A DNA stretch of 6,215 nucleotides from Oscillospiraceae bacterium (GCA_017483405.1 JAFUWP010000390.1:1-6215), one strand, 5' to 3'. Shown: positions 1 through 6,067, counted from the stretch's first letter. The notes: a model not told the origin generated them from the letters alone. Translations and numbers: made by a program.

Positions 1-14
1 ATGAATTTCTGATT

Positions 15-21
15 AAGGAGG
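15..21 (+). promoter_or_regulatory. Ribosome binding site selecting a TTG start
   Basis: AAGGAGG is a near-perfect Shine-Dalgarno sequence 8 nt before the TTG at 30. It fixes the start of the phosphoesterase gene, whose reading frame is otherwise open to the left edge of the window. Confidence 0.85.
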
Positions 22-29
22 TTTTACTT

Positions 30-521
30 TTGAAAATCATTGTTCTTTCCGATACGCACGGCAATTACAGAGCATTGCAGAAGGTGGCACTTCTGCATCA
101 GGATGCCGATATGTTGATTCATCTGGGGGACGGGGAACGAGAGCTGAATCAGCTCTTCAATTCCGAACCGTGGGCAGAACAGAAATTTCACTGTCTGAAA
201 GGTAATTGCGATTACGGTCAGGGAGTGCAGGTATACCGCACTCTGACACTGGATTTGCCTTACGGACATCGGATTTTCGCGGCGCACGGAGATAATTTTC
301 AAGTCAAGTTCGGCACGGCCAGAATCGCTTATGAAGCAAGGGAAAATCAGGCGGATATCGTCCTTTACGGACACACGCATGTCAGTGACTGCCGCTATGA
401 AGACGGCTTATATATCCTGAATCCCGGAAGCCTCGGCCTTCCCCGTGACGGCAAACCGCCGAGCTATGCCCTGATTGATGTTTCCGAAAAAGGGATTCTG
501 CCAAATTTGGTATTTCTGTAA
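30..521 (+). CDS. YfcE/MJ0936-type metallophosphoesterase
   Basis: This is a 163-residue cytosolic calcineurin-like phosphoesterase of the YfcE/MJ0936 group, small metal-dependent phosphodiesterases whose physiological substrate is usually unknown. The metal-binding motifs appear in order: D8-x-H10 in SDTHGN, G33-D34 in HLGDGE, G58-N59-C60-D61, H86-G87-D88 and G114-H115-T116-H117, followed by N131-P-G-S. This is the complete set and the length is normal for the family. The start is TTG at 30, chosen because AAGGAGG at 15-21 lies 8 nt upstream and the next residues, KIIVLSDTH, are the usual family N-terminus. The frame stays open upstream to the window edge, but no better start is visible. TGA codons at 2-4 and 10-12 may end an upstream gene that lies outside the window. 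The gene is probably co-transcribed with the membrane protein 64 nt downstream. The family call is firm; the substrate is unknown. Confidence 0.93.
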   Translation: MKIIVLSDTHGNYRALQKVALLHQDADMLIHLGDGERELNQLFNSEPWAEQKFHCLKGNCDYGQGVQVYRTLTLDLPYGHRIFAAHGDNFQVKFGTARIAYEARENQADIVLYGHTHVSDCRYEDGLYILNPGSLGLPRDGKPPSYALIDVSEKGILPNLVFL

Positions 522-572
522 ATCGCCGTTCTGTATAATATATGCAGTCTGATTTCAAAAATTGCCGTTCTG
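520..572 (+). repeat. 14-bp imperfect direct repeat flanking a short intergenic gap
   Basis: AAATCGCCGTTCTG at 520-533 and AAATTGCCGTTCTG at 559-572 differ at one base and start 39 bp apart. The first copy begins inside the stop codon of the phosphoesterase gene. The second runs into the GGAG ribosome binding site of the membrane protein gene. A TATAAT hexamer at 534-539 directly follows the first copy, but no convincing -35 box stands at the right distance, so I do not call a promoter. No terminator hairpin is visible in the gap, which fits read-through transcription. The repeat may be a small duplication or a regulatory site. Confidence 0.5.
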
Positions 573-575
573 GAG
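572..575 (+). promoter_or_regulatory. Ribosome binding site for the yfhO TTG start
   Basis: GGAG lies 10 nt before TTG at 586. It is weaker and more distant than the other ribosome binding sites in the window. With the TTG start, this suggests modest translation of the large membrane protein. Confidence 0.55.
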
Positions 576-585
576 ATGATGTTTC

Positions 586-3042
586 TTGAAAAAACAAAGC
601 AGTGAGAAATACGCACTGTCATTCGGATTGGGTTTTCTGAGTCTGTTTGTCGTATTGCTGCCTTTAGTATGCTTGGATAAGGGATATTTTATTTATTATG
701 GAGATTTTGTAGGCCAGCAGCTGCCTTTTTATCATCTGGCAAATGAAACCGTTCGGGATGGCGGTTTGTTCGGCTGGAGCTGGTATACTGACTTAGGAAG
801 CAGTTTTCTCGGTTCGTATGCGTTTTATCTGGCCGGCAGTCCGTTTTTCTGGCTGACGGTGCTCCTGCCGGAACAATGGGTATTATATGCAGTTCCGTGG
901 TTATTATGCCTGAAACATGGGCTGGCCTCCGTGACGGCTTATGCTTATATCCGCAGATTTGTGAAAAATCCGGATTCTGCGGTTATCGGCGGATTATTAT
1001 ATGCTTTTTCGGGATTTCAGATATTTAATATCTTTTTCAATCATTTTCAGGATGTGACGGCATTGTTTCCGCTCATGCTGATTGCGATGGAAGAATTAAT
1101 CAATCATAATCGAAAAGGCTGGTTTGCGGCGATTGTCGCTGTCATGGCGATGCTGAATTATTTCTTCTTCGCCGGACAGGTCGTATTCCTGATATTGTAT
1201 TTTATTATCCGGTGCAGATGTCAGGATTTTCATATCAGCCTGAAAAAATTTCTTGCACTGGCAATGGAGGCCGTTATCGGTGTATGCATCGCCTGTGTGA
1301 TGCTTGTGCCGGCCGCACTCGCCGTGATTTTGAATAACAGAGTTTCATCCTATCTGTTCGGGCAGGATATGATATTATATTCCGATAAAACCCGAATTAT
1401 CCGGATTATTCAGAGTTTTTTCATGATACCTGACCCGCCTGCCAGAACCAATCTGTTTCAGACCAAATATGCAAAATGGGCCTCTATGGGAGGGTATCTG
1501 CCGTTATTTTCCATGACCGGTGTGATTTCCTTCATGAGCCGGAAAAAGAAACACTGGGCAAGCATGATTGTTTATATCTGTATTCTGTGTGCCTTCGTGC
1601 CGGTGCTGAACAGTTCGTTCTATATGCTGAATGCCTCTTACTATGCAAGATGGTATTATATGCCGATTCTGCTTATGGCGATGATGACGGCTTATGTACT
1701 GGATAATCAGGAATGCGACTGGAAAAACGGCCTGAAAATTTCTGCCGTGATGCTGGGAATTTTCGGTGTGACAGCACTTTTGCCTACTAAAGATGATGAC
1801 GGAAAAATTCAGATTCTTCAGTTCGCGCTGATTCCGGCTTATTTTCTGGTGCAGTGGATGGTGAGCGCGCTCAATCTGGTGGGAACGCATTATCTGTACC
1901 GTATGCGGAGAAAAAGACAATTTATCTGGAAAAAGGCAGTTCTGCTGACTTCCGCGGCATGTGTTGTCTGCACGGGAACGGTTGTATATTTCGGCAAGGC
2001 CATCGGCGCAAATTCCGGAGACTATATCCGAGAGGGCATTCACGGACGGGAAAACCTCACTGTTTCTTATGTTACTGATGAAGATGATTATTTCCGTGTG
2101 GATGTCTCCAAAGATTATGATAATTATCCGATGTTCTGGGGATTATCCAGCATGAGATGCTTTCAGAGCGTTGTCAGCCCGTCTATTATGAATTTTTATC
2201 AGAGCATCGGCATCGAACGGGATGTTTCTTCCCGTGCCGAACCGGAACATTATACACTTCGGGGATTGTTTTCGGTCAAGTATTATTTCGATAAAATCAA
2301 GCAAACTTCCGATGAGGAACAAAAACCTTTCGAGATGGCCGGTTTTGTCTATGACAGAACGGAAAACGGATTTGAAATCTATAAAAATAATTATTTTATT
2401 CCGCTCGGATTTACTTATGATAAATTCGTGACTGAAGAAACTATGACCGAAAAACAGAATTCTGTTCGGGAAAAAATGCTGATTCATGCCTTGATTCTGA
2501 ATCAGGAACAGGCTGAAAAATATCAGGATATTATTACGGAAATCGAAAATGTTTCGGCAGTTTCGCTCAGTAAGCAGGAATATCTCAATGCCTGCGAAAA
2601 GCATCAGGCGGAATCCTGTTATGATTTTGTTTATGATTCCGGAGGATTTTCCGCAAAAATAGACCTCGAAAATCCGAAACTTGTATTTTTCAGCATTCCT
2701 TATGATGACGGCTGGTCAGCCGAAATCAACGGAAAGCCTGTCGAAATCGAAAACGTCAGCGGAGGTTTCATGGCCGTACGATGTGAATCCGGACAAAATG
2801 AAATCACATTTTCCTATCATCTGGCCGGACTGAAAATCGGATTCTGCATCACGCTTGCCGGAATACTCCTGCTGATGCTATATCTGATGTTCGGAAAGAA
2901 GTTATTCACAGATAAGCCGGATTCCCGAAATTATGACTATCTCTCAAGGGTAAGGGCATCGGATGCCTATATTGCCCATCTCAAATATATCGAAAATTCT
3001 GAAAGGAGTACTGAAACCCATGAATACCAATCATCTGAATGA
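586..3042 (+). CDS. yfhO: YfhO-family polytopic membrane protein, probable GT-C glycosyltransferase
   Basis: This 818-residue membrane protein has the YfhO-family layout. The N-terminal membrane helix is at about 11-29. It is followed by an outward loop with Y38-G39-D40-F41, where D40 fits the catalytic Asp of GT-C-fold enzymes, then about ten more helices up to about residue 468. A large extracytoplasmic domain spans about 470-745, with one last helix at about 748-769 and a 49-residue polar tail. The motif PYDDGWSAEINGK (705-717) is typical of the family. In Bacillus and Listeria, YfhO-type proteins help decorate teichoic acids with sugars from undecaprenyl-phosphate donors; a similar envelope glycosylation role is inferred here. 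The acceptor cannot be read from sequence. The TTG start at 586 is chosen because GGAG (572-575) lies 10 nt upstream; two nearby ATGs (576, 579) are in a frame that closes quickly. The 3' end overlaps nudF by 23 nt. Confidence 0.88.
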   Translation: MKKQSSEKYALSFGLGFLSLFVVLLPLVCLDKGYFIYYGDFVGQQLPFYHLANETVRDGGLFGWSWYTDLGSSFLGSYAFYLAGSPFFWLTVLLPEQWVLYAVPWLLCLKHGLASVTAYAYIRRFVKNPDSAVIGGLLYAFSGFQIFNIFFNHFQDVTALFPLMLIAMEELINHNRKGWFAAIVAVMAMLNYFFFAGQVVFLILYFIIRCRCQDFHISLKKFLALAMEAVIGVCIACVMLVPAALAVILNNRVSSYLFGQDMILYSDKTRIIRIIQSFFMIPDPPARTNLFQTKYAKWASMGGYLPLFSMTGVISFMSRKKKHWASMIVYICILCAFVPVLNSSFYMLNASYYARWYYMPILLMAMMTAYVLDNQECDWKNGLKISAVMLGIFGVTALLPTKDDDGKIQILQFALIPAYFLVQWMVSALNLVGTHYLYRMRRKRQFIWKKAVLLTSAACVVCTGTVVYFGKAIGANSGDYIREGIHGRENLTVSYVTDEDDYFRVDVSKDYDNYPMFWGLSSMRCFQSVVSPSIMNFYQSIGIERDVSSRAEPEHYTLRGLFSVKYYFDKIKQTSDEEQKPFEMAGFVYDRTENGFEIYKNNYFIPLGFTYDKFVTEETMTEKQNSVREKMLIHALILNQEQAEKYQDIITEIENVSAVSLSKQEYLNACEKHQAESCYDFVYDSGGFSAKIDLENPKLVFFSIPYDDGWSAEINGKPVEIENVSGGFMAVRCESGQNEITFSYHLAGLKIGFCITLAGILLLMLYLMFGKKLFTDKPDSRNYDYLSRVRASDAYIAHLKYIENSERSTETHEYQSSE
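3002..3008 (+). promoter_or_regulatory. Ribosome binding site for nudF, inside the yfhO coding sequence
   Basis: AAAGGAG sits within the last codons of yfhO, 11 nt before the ATG at 3020. It decides the nudF start against an in-frame upstream ATG at 2963, which has no such site and would add 19 residues encoded wholly within yfhO and unlike the family N-terminus. Confidence 0.75.
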
Positions 3043-3574
3043 AACCAAACTGGAAAGTCAGGAAATCTATCACGGAAGAATCCTGCATATCGAAAAAGAT
3101 AAAGTCCGTCTGGAAGACGGTTCAGAGGCCGTCCGCGAAGTCGTCCGTCATTCAGGGGGGGTGTGTGTGCTGGCACTGACCGATAAGGATGAAATCCTGT
3201 TCGTCCGTCAGTTCCGCTATCCGCACAGTGCTGTGACGCTCGAACTCCCTGCCGGAAAACTCGAATACGGCGAAAATCCCGAAGAATGCGGAAAACGCGA
3301 ACTGCTCGAAGAATGCGGATGCACTTCTGATGAATTCATCTATCTGGGAAAATTATTCCCCACTCCGGCTTATTGCAGTGAAGTCATCCGGATGTATCTC
3401 GCAAAGGGTCTGCATTACGGCGAACAGAATCTCGATAGTGATGAATTCCTCGATGTGGAAAAAATTCCGTTTGAAGATGCCGTCAGCCGGATACTTTCCG
3501 ATGAAGTTCCCGATTCCAAAACGCAGATTGCGGTATTGAAATACGCGGCAATGAGGGCAAGAAATCAGGCATAA
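3020..3574 (+). CDS. nudF: ADP-ribose pyrophosphatase, Nudix family (NudF type)
   Basis: This 184-residue cytosolic Nudix hydrolase probably cleaves ADP-ribose to AMP and ribose 5-phosphate. The Nudix box GX5EX7REUXEEXGU is complete at residues 79-101: G79, E85, R93-E94 and E97-E98 are all present. The last position is Cys rather than the usual aliphatic residue. P116, 15 residues past the box in FPTPAYCSE, is the mark of the ADP-ribose pyrophosphatase subgroup. D139-S-D-E-F and D165-S-K-T-Q also match B. subtilis-type NudF. The start is ATG at 3020, supported by AAAGGAG at 3002-3008, so the first 23 nt overlap yfhO and translational coupling is likely. A run of seven G (3155-3161) followed by four TG units encodes G46-G47-V-C-V just before the Nudix box. 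The stop codon runs into the T-tract (A-run on this strand) of the spoVG terminator. Subfamily confidence is high; substrate is inferred from motifs. Confidence 0.92.
   Translation: MNTNHLNETKLESQEIYHGRILHIEKDKVRLEDGSEAVREVVRHSGGVCVLALTDKDEILFVRQFRYPHSAVTLELPAGKLEYGENPEECGKRELLEECGCTSDEFIYLGKLFPTPAYCSEVIRMYLAKGLHYGEQNLDSDEFLDVEKIPFEDAVSRILSDEVPDSKTQIAVLKYAAMRARNQA
3155..3169 (+). repeat. Homopolymer plus dinucleotide tract in nudF
   Basis: Seven G (3155-3161) are followed by TGTGTGTG (3162-3169) inside the nudF coding sequence. The frame is intact here. Loss or gain of one G would frameshift the protein before its Nudix box. It may be a slippage-prone site or chance. Confidence 0.6.
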
Positions 3575-3602
3575 AAAAACAGGAACGCAATCCGCGTTCC
3601 TG
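3573..3602 (-). terminator. Rho-independent terminator of spoVG
   Basis: Read on the minus strand, a perfect 9-bp stem CAGGAACGC / GCGTTCCTG (3602-3594 and 3588-3580) encloses the 5-nt loop GGATT and is followed by seven T (3579-3573). It lies 20 nt past the spoVG stop codon. On the plus strand the same hairpin follows the nudF stop but is not followed by a T-run, so it should act mainly on spoVG. The T-run overlaps two bases of the nudF stop codon. Confidence 0.88.
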
Positions 3603-3622
3603 CATAAGATAAGAGATAGAGT

Positions 3623-3919
3623 TTATACTTCTTTTGCTTGTGCCTGTTCTTCCGCCTCAGTGAGAGCGAGATAGTTATGATAGGCATCCAGAATTTTTTC
3701 TTCTATCATTTGACGGGCATCCGCCTGAATGGGATGTACAATATCGCGGAATACCCCGTTTTCGTCCCGCCGGCTGGGCATGGCGATAAAGAGCCGTGAA
3801 TCGCCCTGCACGACTTTGATGTCATGAACCGCCAGCATGTTATCCAGTGTGATGGAGACAACAGCGCGCAGACGGCCTTCGGTCATGAGTTTTCGGATTT
3901 TGATGTCTGTGATTTCCAT
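3623..3919 (-). CDS. spoVG: SpoVG regulatory protein
   Basis: This 98-residue protein matches SpoVG along its whole length. It has the N-terminal MEITDIKIRKL, the central E14-G-R-L-R-A-V-V-S-I-T-L-D-N core, V31-H-D-I-K-V and the conserved L43-F-I-A-M-P-S-R-R with F57-R-D-I-V-H-P-I. The C-terminal helix and a Glu/Ala/Gln-rich tail (87-98) are variable in the family. SpoVG proteins are small nucleic-acid-binding regulators; in Bacillus SpoVG affects sporulation and septation, and in Staphylococcus and Listeria it affects virulence and wall-related genes. The ATG at 3919 (minus strand) is preceded by AAGGAGG (3938-3932) with a rather long 12-nt spacing; no closer start exists. The gene is monocistronic, divergent from murC and convergent with nudF, and has its own terminator. 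Its presence does not prove that the organism sporulates. Confidence 0.96.
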   Translation of the reverse strand: MEITDIKIRKLMTEGRLRAVVSITLDNMLAVHDIKVVQGDSRLFIAMPSRRDENGVFRDIVHPIQADARQMIEEKILDAYHNYLALTEAEEQAQAKEV

Positions 3920-3931
3920 AATATTTATTAA

Positions 3932-3938
3932 CCTCCTT
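3932..3938 (-). promoter_or_regulatory. Ribosome binding site of spoVG
   Basis: AAGGAGG on the minus strand is a full-strength Shine-Dalgarno sequence, but 12 AT-rich nucleotides separate it from the ATG, more than the usual 6-9. Confidence 0.8.
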
Positions 3939-3981
3939 AATCATGGAAACTGCTTTTTGAAAAAATTCTGATTCTGCATAA

Positions 3982-4019
3982 TCAATTCTTAACGGAACAT
4001 ACTTTCAGGAAAGAATTGA
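3982..4019. promoter_or_regulatory. 38-bp imperfect dyad with a LexA-box-like core (candidate operator)
   Basis: TCAATTCTT (3982-3990) and AAGAATTGA (4011-4019) are perfect 9-bp inverted arms. The symmetry axis falls between 4000 and 4001, and 14 of the 19 base pairs across the full dyad are complementary. Centred on the same axis is GAACATACTTTC (3995-4006). It matches the Gram-positive LexA operator core GAAC-N4-GTTC at seven of eight defined positions. The right arm runs into the murC -35 box (4016-4021), and the left arm includes a TTGATT on the minus strand, facing spoVG. A LexA-like protein is the second gene of the operon that starts here, so autoregulation is plausible. That the site is bound by it is inference. 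Alternatively, the arms may simply reflect two similar back-to-back -35 regions. Confidence 0.5.
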
Positions 4020-4045
4020 CAATTGTAACCAAAAAGCAGTATAAG
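4016..4045 (+). promoter_or_regulatory. SigA-type promoter of the murC operon
   Basis: A perfect -35 TTGACA (4016-4021) is followed after 18 nt by TATAAG (4040-4045). The expected transcript start is near 4051-4053, leaving a leader of about 45 nt before murC. AGTATAA occurs at 4038-4044 and again at 4049-4055, 11 bp apart, so the -10 region is duplicated about one helical turn downstream. The palindrome ACAATTGT (4019-4026) overlaps the -35 box. I found no equally good promoter for spoVG on the other strand. Confidence 0.65.
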
Positions 4046-4086
4046 AATAGTATAAACGCAATTTGTGTACTAAATAAGAAGAAATT

Positions 4087-4091
4087 AGGTG
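4087..4091 (+). promoter_or_regulatory. Ribosome binding site selecting the murC ATG
   Basis: AGGTG can pair with the CACCU of the 16S rRNA 3' end and lies 6 nt before the ATG at 4098. It overlaps an in-frame GTG at 4089, which makes that GTG an unlikely start. Confidence 0.6.
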
Positions 4092-4097
4092 TATTTT

Positions 4098-5525
4098 ATG
4101 AACAAATCAATTTTAGACGAAAAAAAACATATTCACTTTATCGGAATCGGCGGAAGCGGCATGTATCCGCTCGCACAGATTCTGCATTCCAAGGGATTTT
4201 ATCTGACCGGTTCGGATAACAATGAAACCGAAACCCTTCAGGCTGTCCGGAATATGGGAATTCCTGTCATGTTCGGCCAGAGAGCCGAAAATATCGAAGG
4301 TGCTGACCTCATTGTGCATACTGCCGCGATTATGGCCGATAATCCGGAACTTATCGCCGCGAAGGCATCCGGTGTGCCGGTGCTCGAACGGAGCGAACTG
4401 TTAGGCATCGTCAGCAGTTGGTATCAGAATGCGGTATGTGTCTCCGGTACGCACGGCAAGACCACGACCACTTCCATGCTCGCGCAGATTCTGCATGATG
4501 CCGGAGTGGATTTATCTGCATTTATCGGCGGAAAACTCCCCTGTATCGGCGGAAGCGGATGCGCCGGCACAAGTGATATTTTCGTCTGCGAATCCTGCGA
4601 ATTTGTCGATACGTTCCTGAAACTCTATCCGGATACTGCTGTCATCCTGAATATTGATGCTGACCATCTGGATTATTTCAAGACTGTTGATAATATTATC
4701 AAGTCATTCCATAAGTTCTGCGAACTGACTTCCAAAACAATTATCTATAACGGCGATGATGCCAATACCTGCAAGGCCGTGGAAGGCATTTCCGGAAAAG
4801 AAATGATTTCCTTCGGTTATGGGGAAAACAATCAGTATCGCGCTGTAAATCCGGAACATCTCGGCGGCCGGATGTCCTATATGGTTCTGAAAAACGGTCA
4901 GGAACTCGGCGAAATCGTGATTCAAGTGCCTGGGGAGCATAATATTCTGAATTCTCTTGCCGCAGTCGCCGCCTGTGATAATATCGGCATTCCGTTCGAG
5001 CAGATTCAGAACGGACTGAGAGCGTTCCGCGGTGCAGGCAGAAGATTTGAAATCAAGGGCGAAATTGATGGTATCACCATCGCGGATGATTATGCACATC
5101 ATCCCACGGAACTGACTGCCACCCTCAGAGCCGCGAAGGAAATGCCCTATAAGCGGATATGGGCAGTGTTCCAGCCGTTCACATTCTCCAGAACGGTTCA
5201 GCATCTCGAAGAATTTGCCGAAGCACTCAGTATTGCAGATATTGCTGTCTTAACGGACATCATGGGTTCGAGAGAGAAAAATACTTGGAATATCTATACC
5301 AGAAATCTCGCCGAAATCATGGATAAAAATAAAACAATCTGGTTTCCGCAGGATGAATCCGCAGAATATACCGATGAACGCAAATATCAGAACTTTGAAG
5401 ATGTCTGCAATTATGTGACAGAACATGCACAGTCCGGTGATTTGATTCTCACAATGGGATGCGGTGATATTAATAAAGTCGCTAAAATGATTCTTGAAAC
5501 ACTAAAGGAGAAGCATCATGAATAA
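4098..5525 (+). CDS. murC: UDP-N-acetylmuramate--L-alanine ligase MurC
   Basis: This 475-residue cytosolic Mur ligase joins L-alanine to UDP-MurNAc with ATP, the first amino-acid step of peptidoglycan stem-peptide synthesis. The N-terminal nucleotide-binding domain begins with G16-I-G-G-S-G-M22, the MurC hallmark. The central ATPase domain has the P-loop G117-T-H-G-K-T-T-T-T125, C164-E-S-C-E-F169 and N185-I-D-A-D-H-L-D192. The interdomain motif G279-E-H-N-I-L-N is followed by the C-terminal domain with R311-G-A-G-R-R-F-E, D330-D-Y-A-H-H-P-T-E and M453-G-C-G-D-I. In the usual FQPH motif the His is replaced by Phe (F358-Q-P-F361). Length is normal. The ATG at 4098 is preferred over GTG at 4089 because of the AGGTG site. 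The 3' end overlaps the LexA-like gene by 8 nt, and the operon promoter lies directly upstream. Confidence 0.97.
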   Translation: MNKSILDEKKHIHFIGIGGSGMYPLAQILHSKGFYLTGSDNNETETLQAVRNMGIPVMFGQRAENIEGADLIVHTAAIMADNPELIAAKASGVPVLERSELLGIVSSWYQNAVCVSGTHGKTTTTSMLAQILHDAGVDLSAFIGGKLPCIGGSGCAGTSDIFVCESCEFVDTFLKLYPDTAVILNIDADHLDYFKTVDNIIKSFHKFCELTSKTIIYNGDDANTCKAVEGISGKEMISFGYGENNQYRAVNPEHLGGRMSYMVLKNGQELGEIVIQVPGEHNILNSLAAVAACDNIGIPFEQIQNGLRAFRGAGRRFEIKGEIDGITIADDYAHHPTELTATLRAAKEMPYKRIWAVFQPFTFSRTVQHLEEFAEALSIADIAVLTDIMGSREKNTWNIYTRNLAEIMDKNKTIWFPQDESAEYTDERKYQNFEDVCNYVTEHAQSGDLILTMGCGDINKVAKMILETLKEKHHE

Positions 5526-6045
5526 TCAGAGGTCAGAAGATATTCTGGAATTTGTACAGAAACGCATCCGTCAGGATGGCATCGCGCCATCCGTCCGCGA
5601 AATCATGCAGGCAGTCGGAGTACGGTCTACTTCGACTGTACACCGCTATCTGCATCAGCTCGAAAAAGATGGAAAATTACAGATAGATTCTACAAAAAAC
5701 CGTGCTATTTTTGTATCTTCCTCCGTTCCGGAAGGAATTCCGGTTATCGGAGGAATTCAGAAAGATTCTGAAACGCTCGATAAATGCAATATCATCCGTT
5801 ATTATGATTTTCTTTCTGAACAGAAACATCGGCATCCGCTGTTTGCTTTTTATCTGGAAAACGAATATCCGGAATTTCGCTTTCTGAAAGGCGATATGCT
5901 CATCGCCGAAAAAAATGATATGCAGCAATACGGAAAAATTACTGTTTTCCTGAACGAATCCGGAGAACTCAGGCTCACTGACCGCGAACTCCCCAGCGGC
6001 TACAGAGCCATTGGAACAGTGATTTCTATGGTACGGCATTACTAA
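5518..6045 (+). CDS. LexA-like transcriptional regulator with degenerate peptidase domain
   Basis: This 175-residue protein starts with a LexA-type winged helix (about 1-66). It has P24-S-V-R-E-I, the recognition helix R36-S-T-S-T-V-H-R-Y-L45 of Gram-positive LexA, and the wing ending A63-I-F-V. G73-I-P-V-I-G78 matches the linker before the LexA cleavage site, and K124-G-D-M-L matches the conserved GD(I/L)L strand. By hand alignment to E. coli LexA, the Ala84-Gly85 cleavage pair becomes K82-D83, catalytic Ser119 becomes E116 and Lys156 falls on R152. About 20 residues before the last strand (G166-T-V-I-S-M-V-R) are missing. DNA binding is therefore expected, self-cleavage is not. The ATG at 5518 has AAAGGAG (5504-5510) 7 nt upstream and overlaps murC by 8 nt, so the two are probably translationally coupled; zapA follows. 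Targets are unknown. It is unlikely to be the classical SOS repressor, so I give no symbol. Confidence 0.85.
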   Translation: MNNQRSEDILEFVQKRIRQDGIAPSVREIMQAVGVRSTSTVHRYLHQLEKDGKLQIDSTKNRAIFVSSSVPEGIPVIGGIQKDSETLDKCNIIRYYDFLSEQKHRHPLFAFYLENEYPEFRFLKGDMLIAEKNDMQQYGKITVFLNESGELRLTDRELPSGYRAIGTVISMVRHY

Positions 6046-6067
6046 ACGAACAGGAGAGGAATCAATT

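Noticed and set aside
534..539. TATAAT as a promoter -10 for yfhO
   Set aside because: The only TTG-like -35 (TTGGTA, 507-512) is 21 nt away, too far, and the region lacks other promoter features.
1614..1626. GAACAGTTCGTTC as a possible LexA box in yfhO
   Set aside because: The half-sites GAAC and GTTC are 1 or 5 nt apart rather than 4, and the site lies inside a coding region.
1504..2043. 179-codon open frame on the minus strand within yfhO
   Set aside because: It is antisense to a well-supported membrane protein, rich in His/Arg/Gln as expected for a reverse-frame shadow, has no recognisable domain and no convincing ribosome binding site.
2963..3019. Upstream in-frame ATG giving nudF 19 more residues
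   Set aside because: It has no ribosome binding site, lies entirely in yfhO coding sequence and adds residues not typical of NudF, whereas ATG 3020 has AAAGGAG upstream.
3957..3985. Possible SigA promoter for spoVG on the minus strand using TTGATT (3985-3980)
   Set aside because: At 16-18 nt spacing the -10 candidates are TTTTCA, TTTCAA and TTCAAA, none close to TATAAT. A sporulation or alternative sigma factor promoter is possible but I could not place one with confidence.
4146..4558. 14-bp exact repeat ATCGGCGGAAGCGG at 4146-4159 and 4545-4558 in murC
   Set aside because: Both copies encode Ile-Gly-Gly-Ser-Gly in frame with the same preferred codons; this is explained by coding sequence rather than by a repeat element.
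4704..5204. 166-codon open frame on the minus strand within murC
   Set aside because: It is antisense to conserved Mur ligase motifs and shows no domain; judged a shadow frame.
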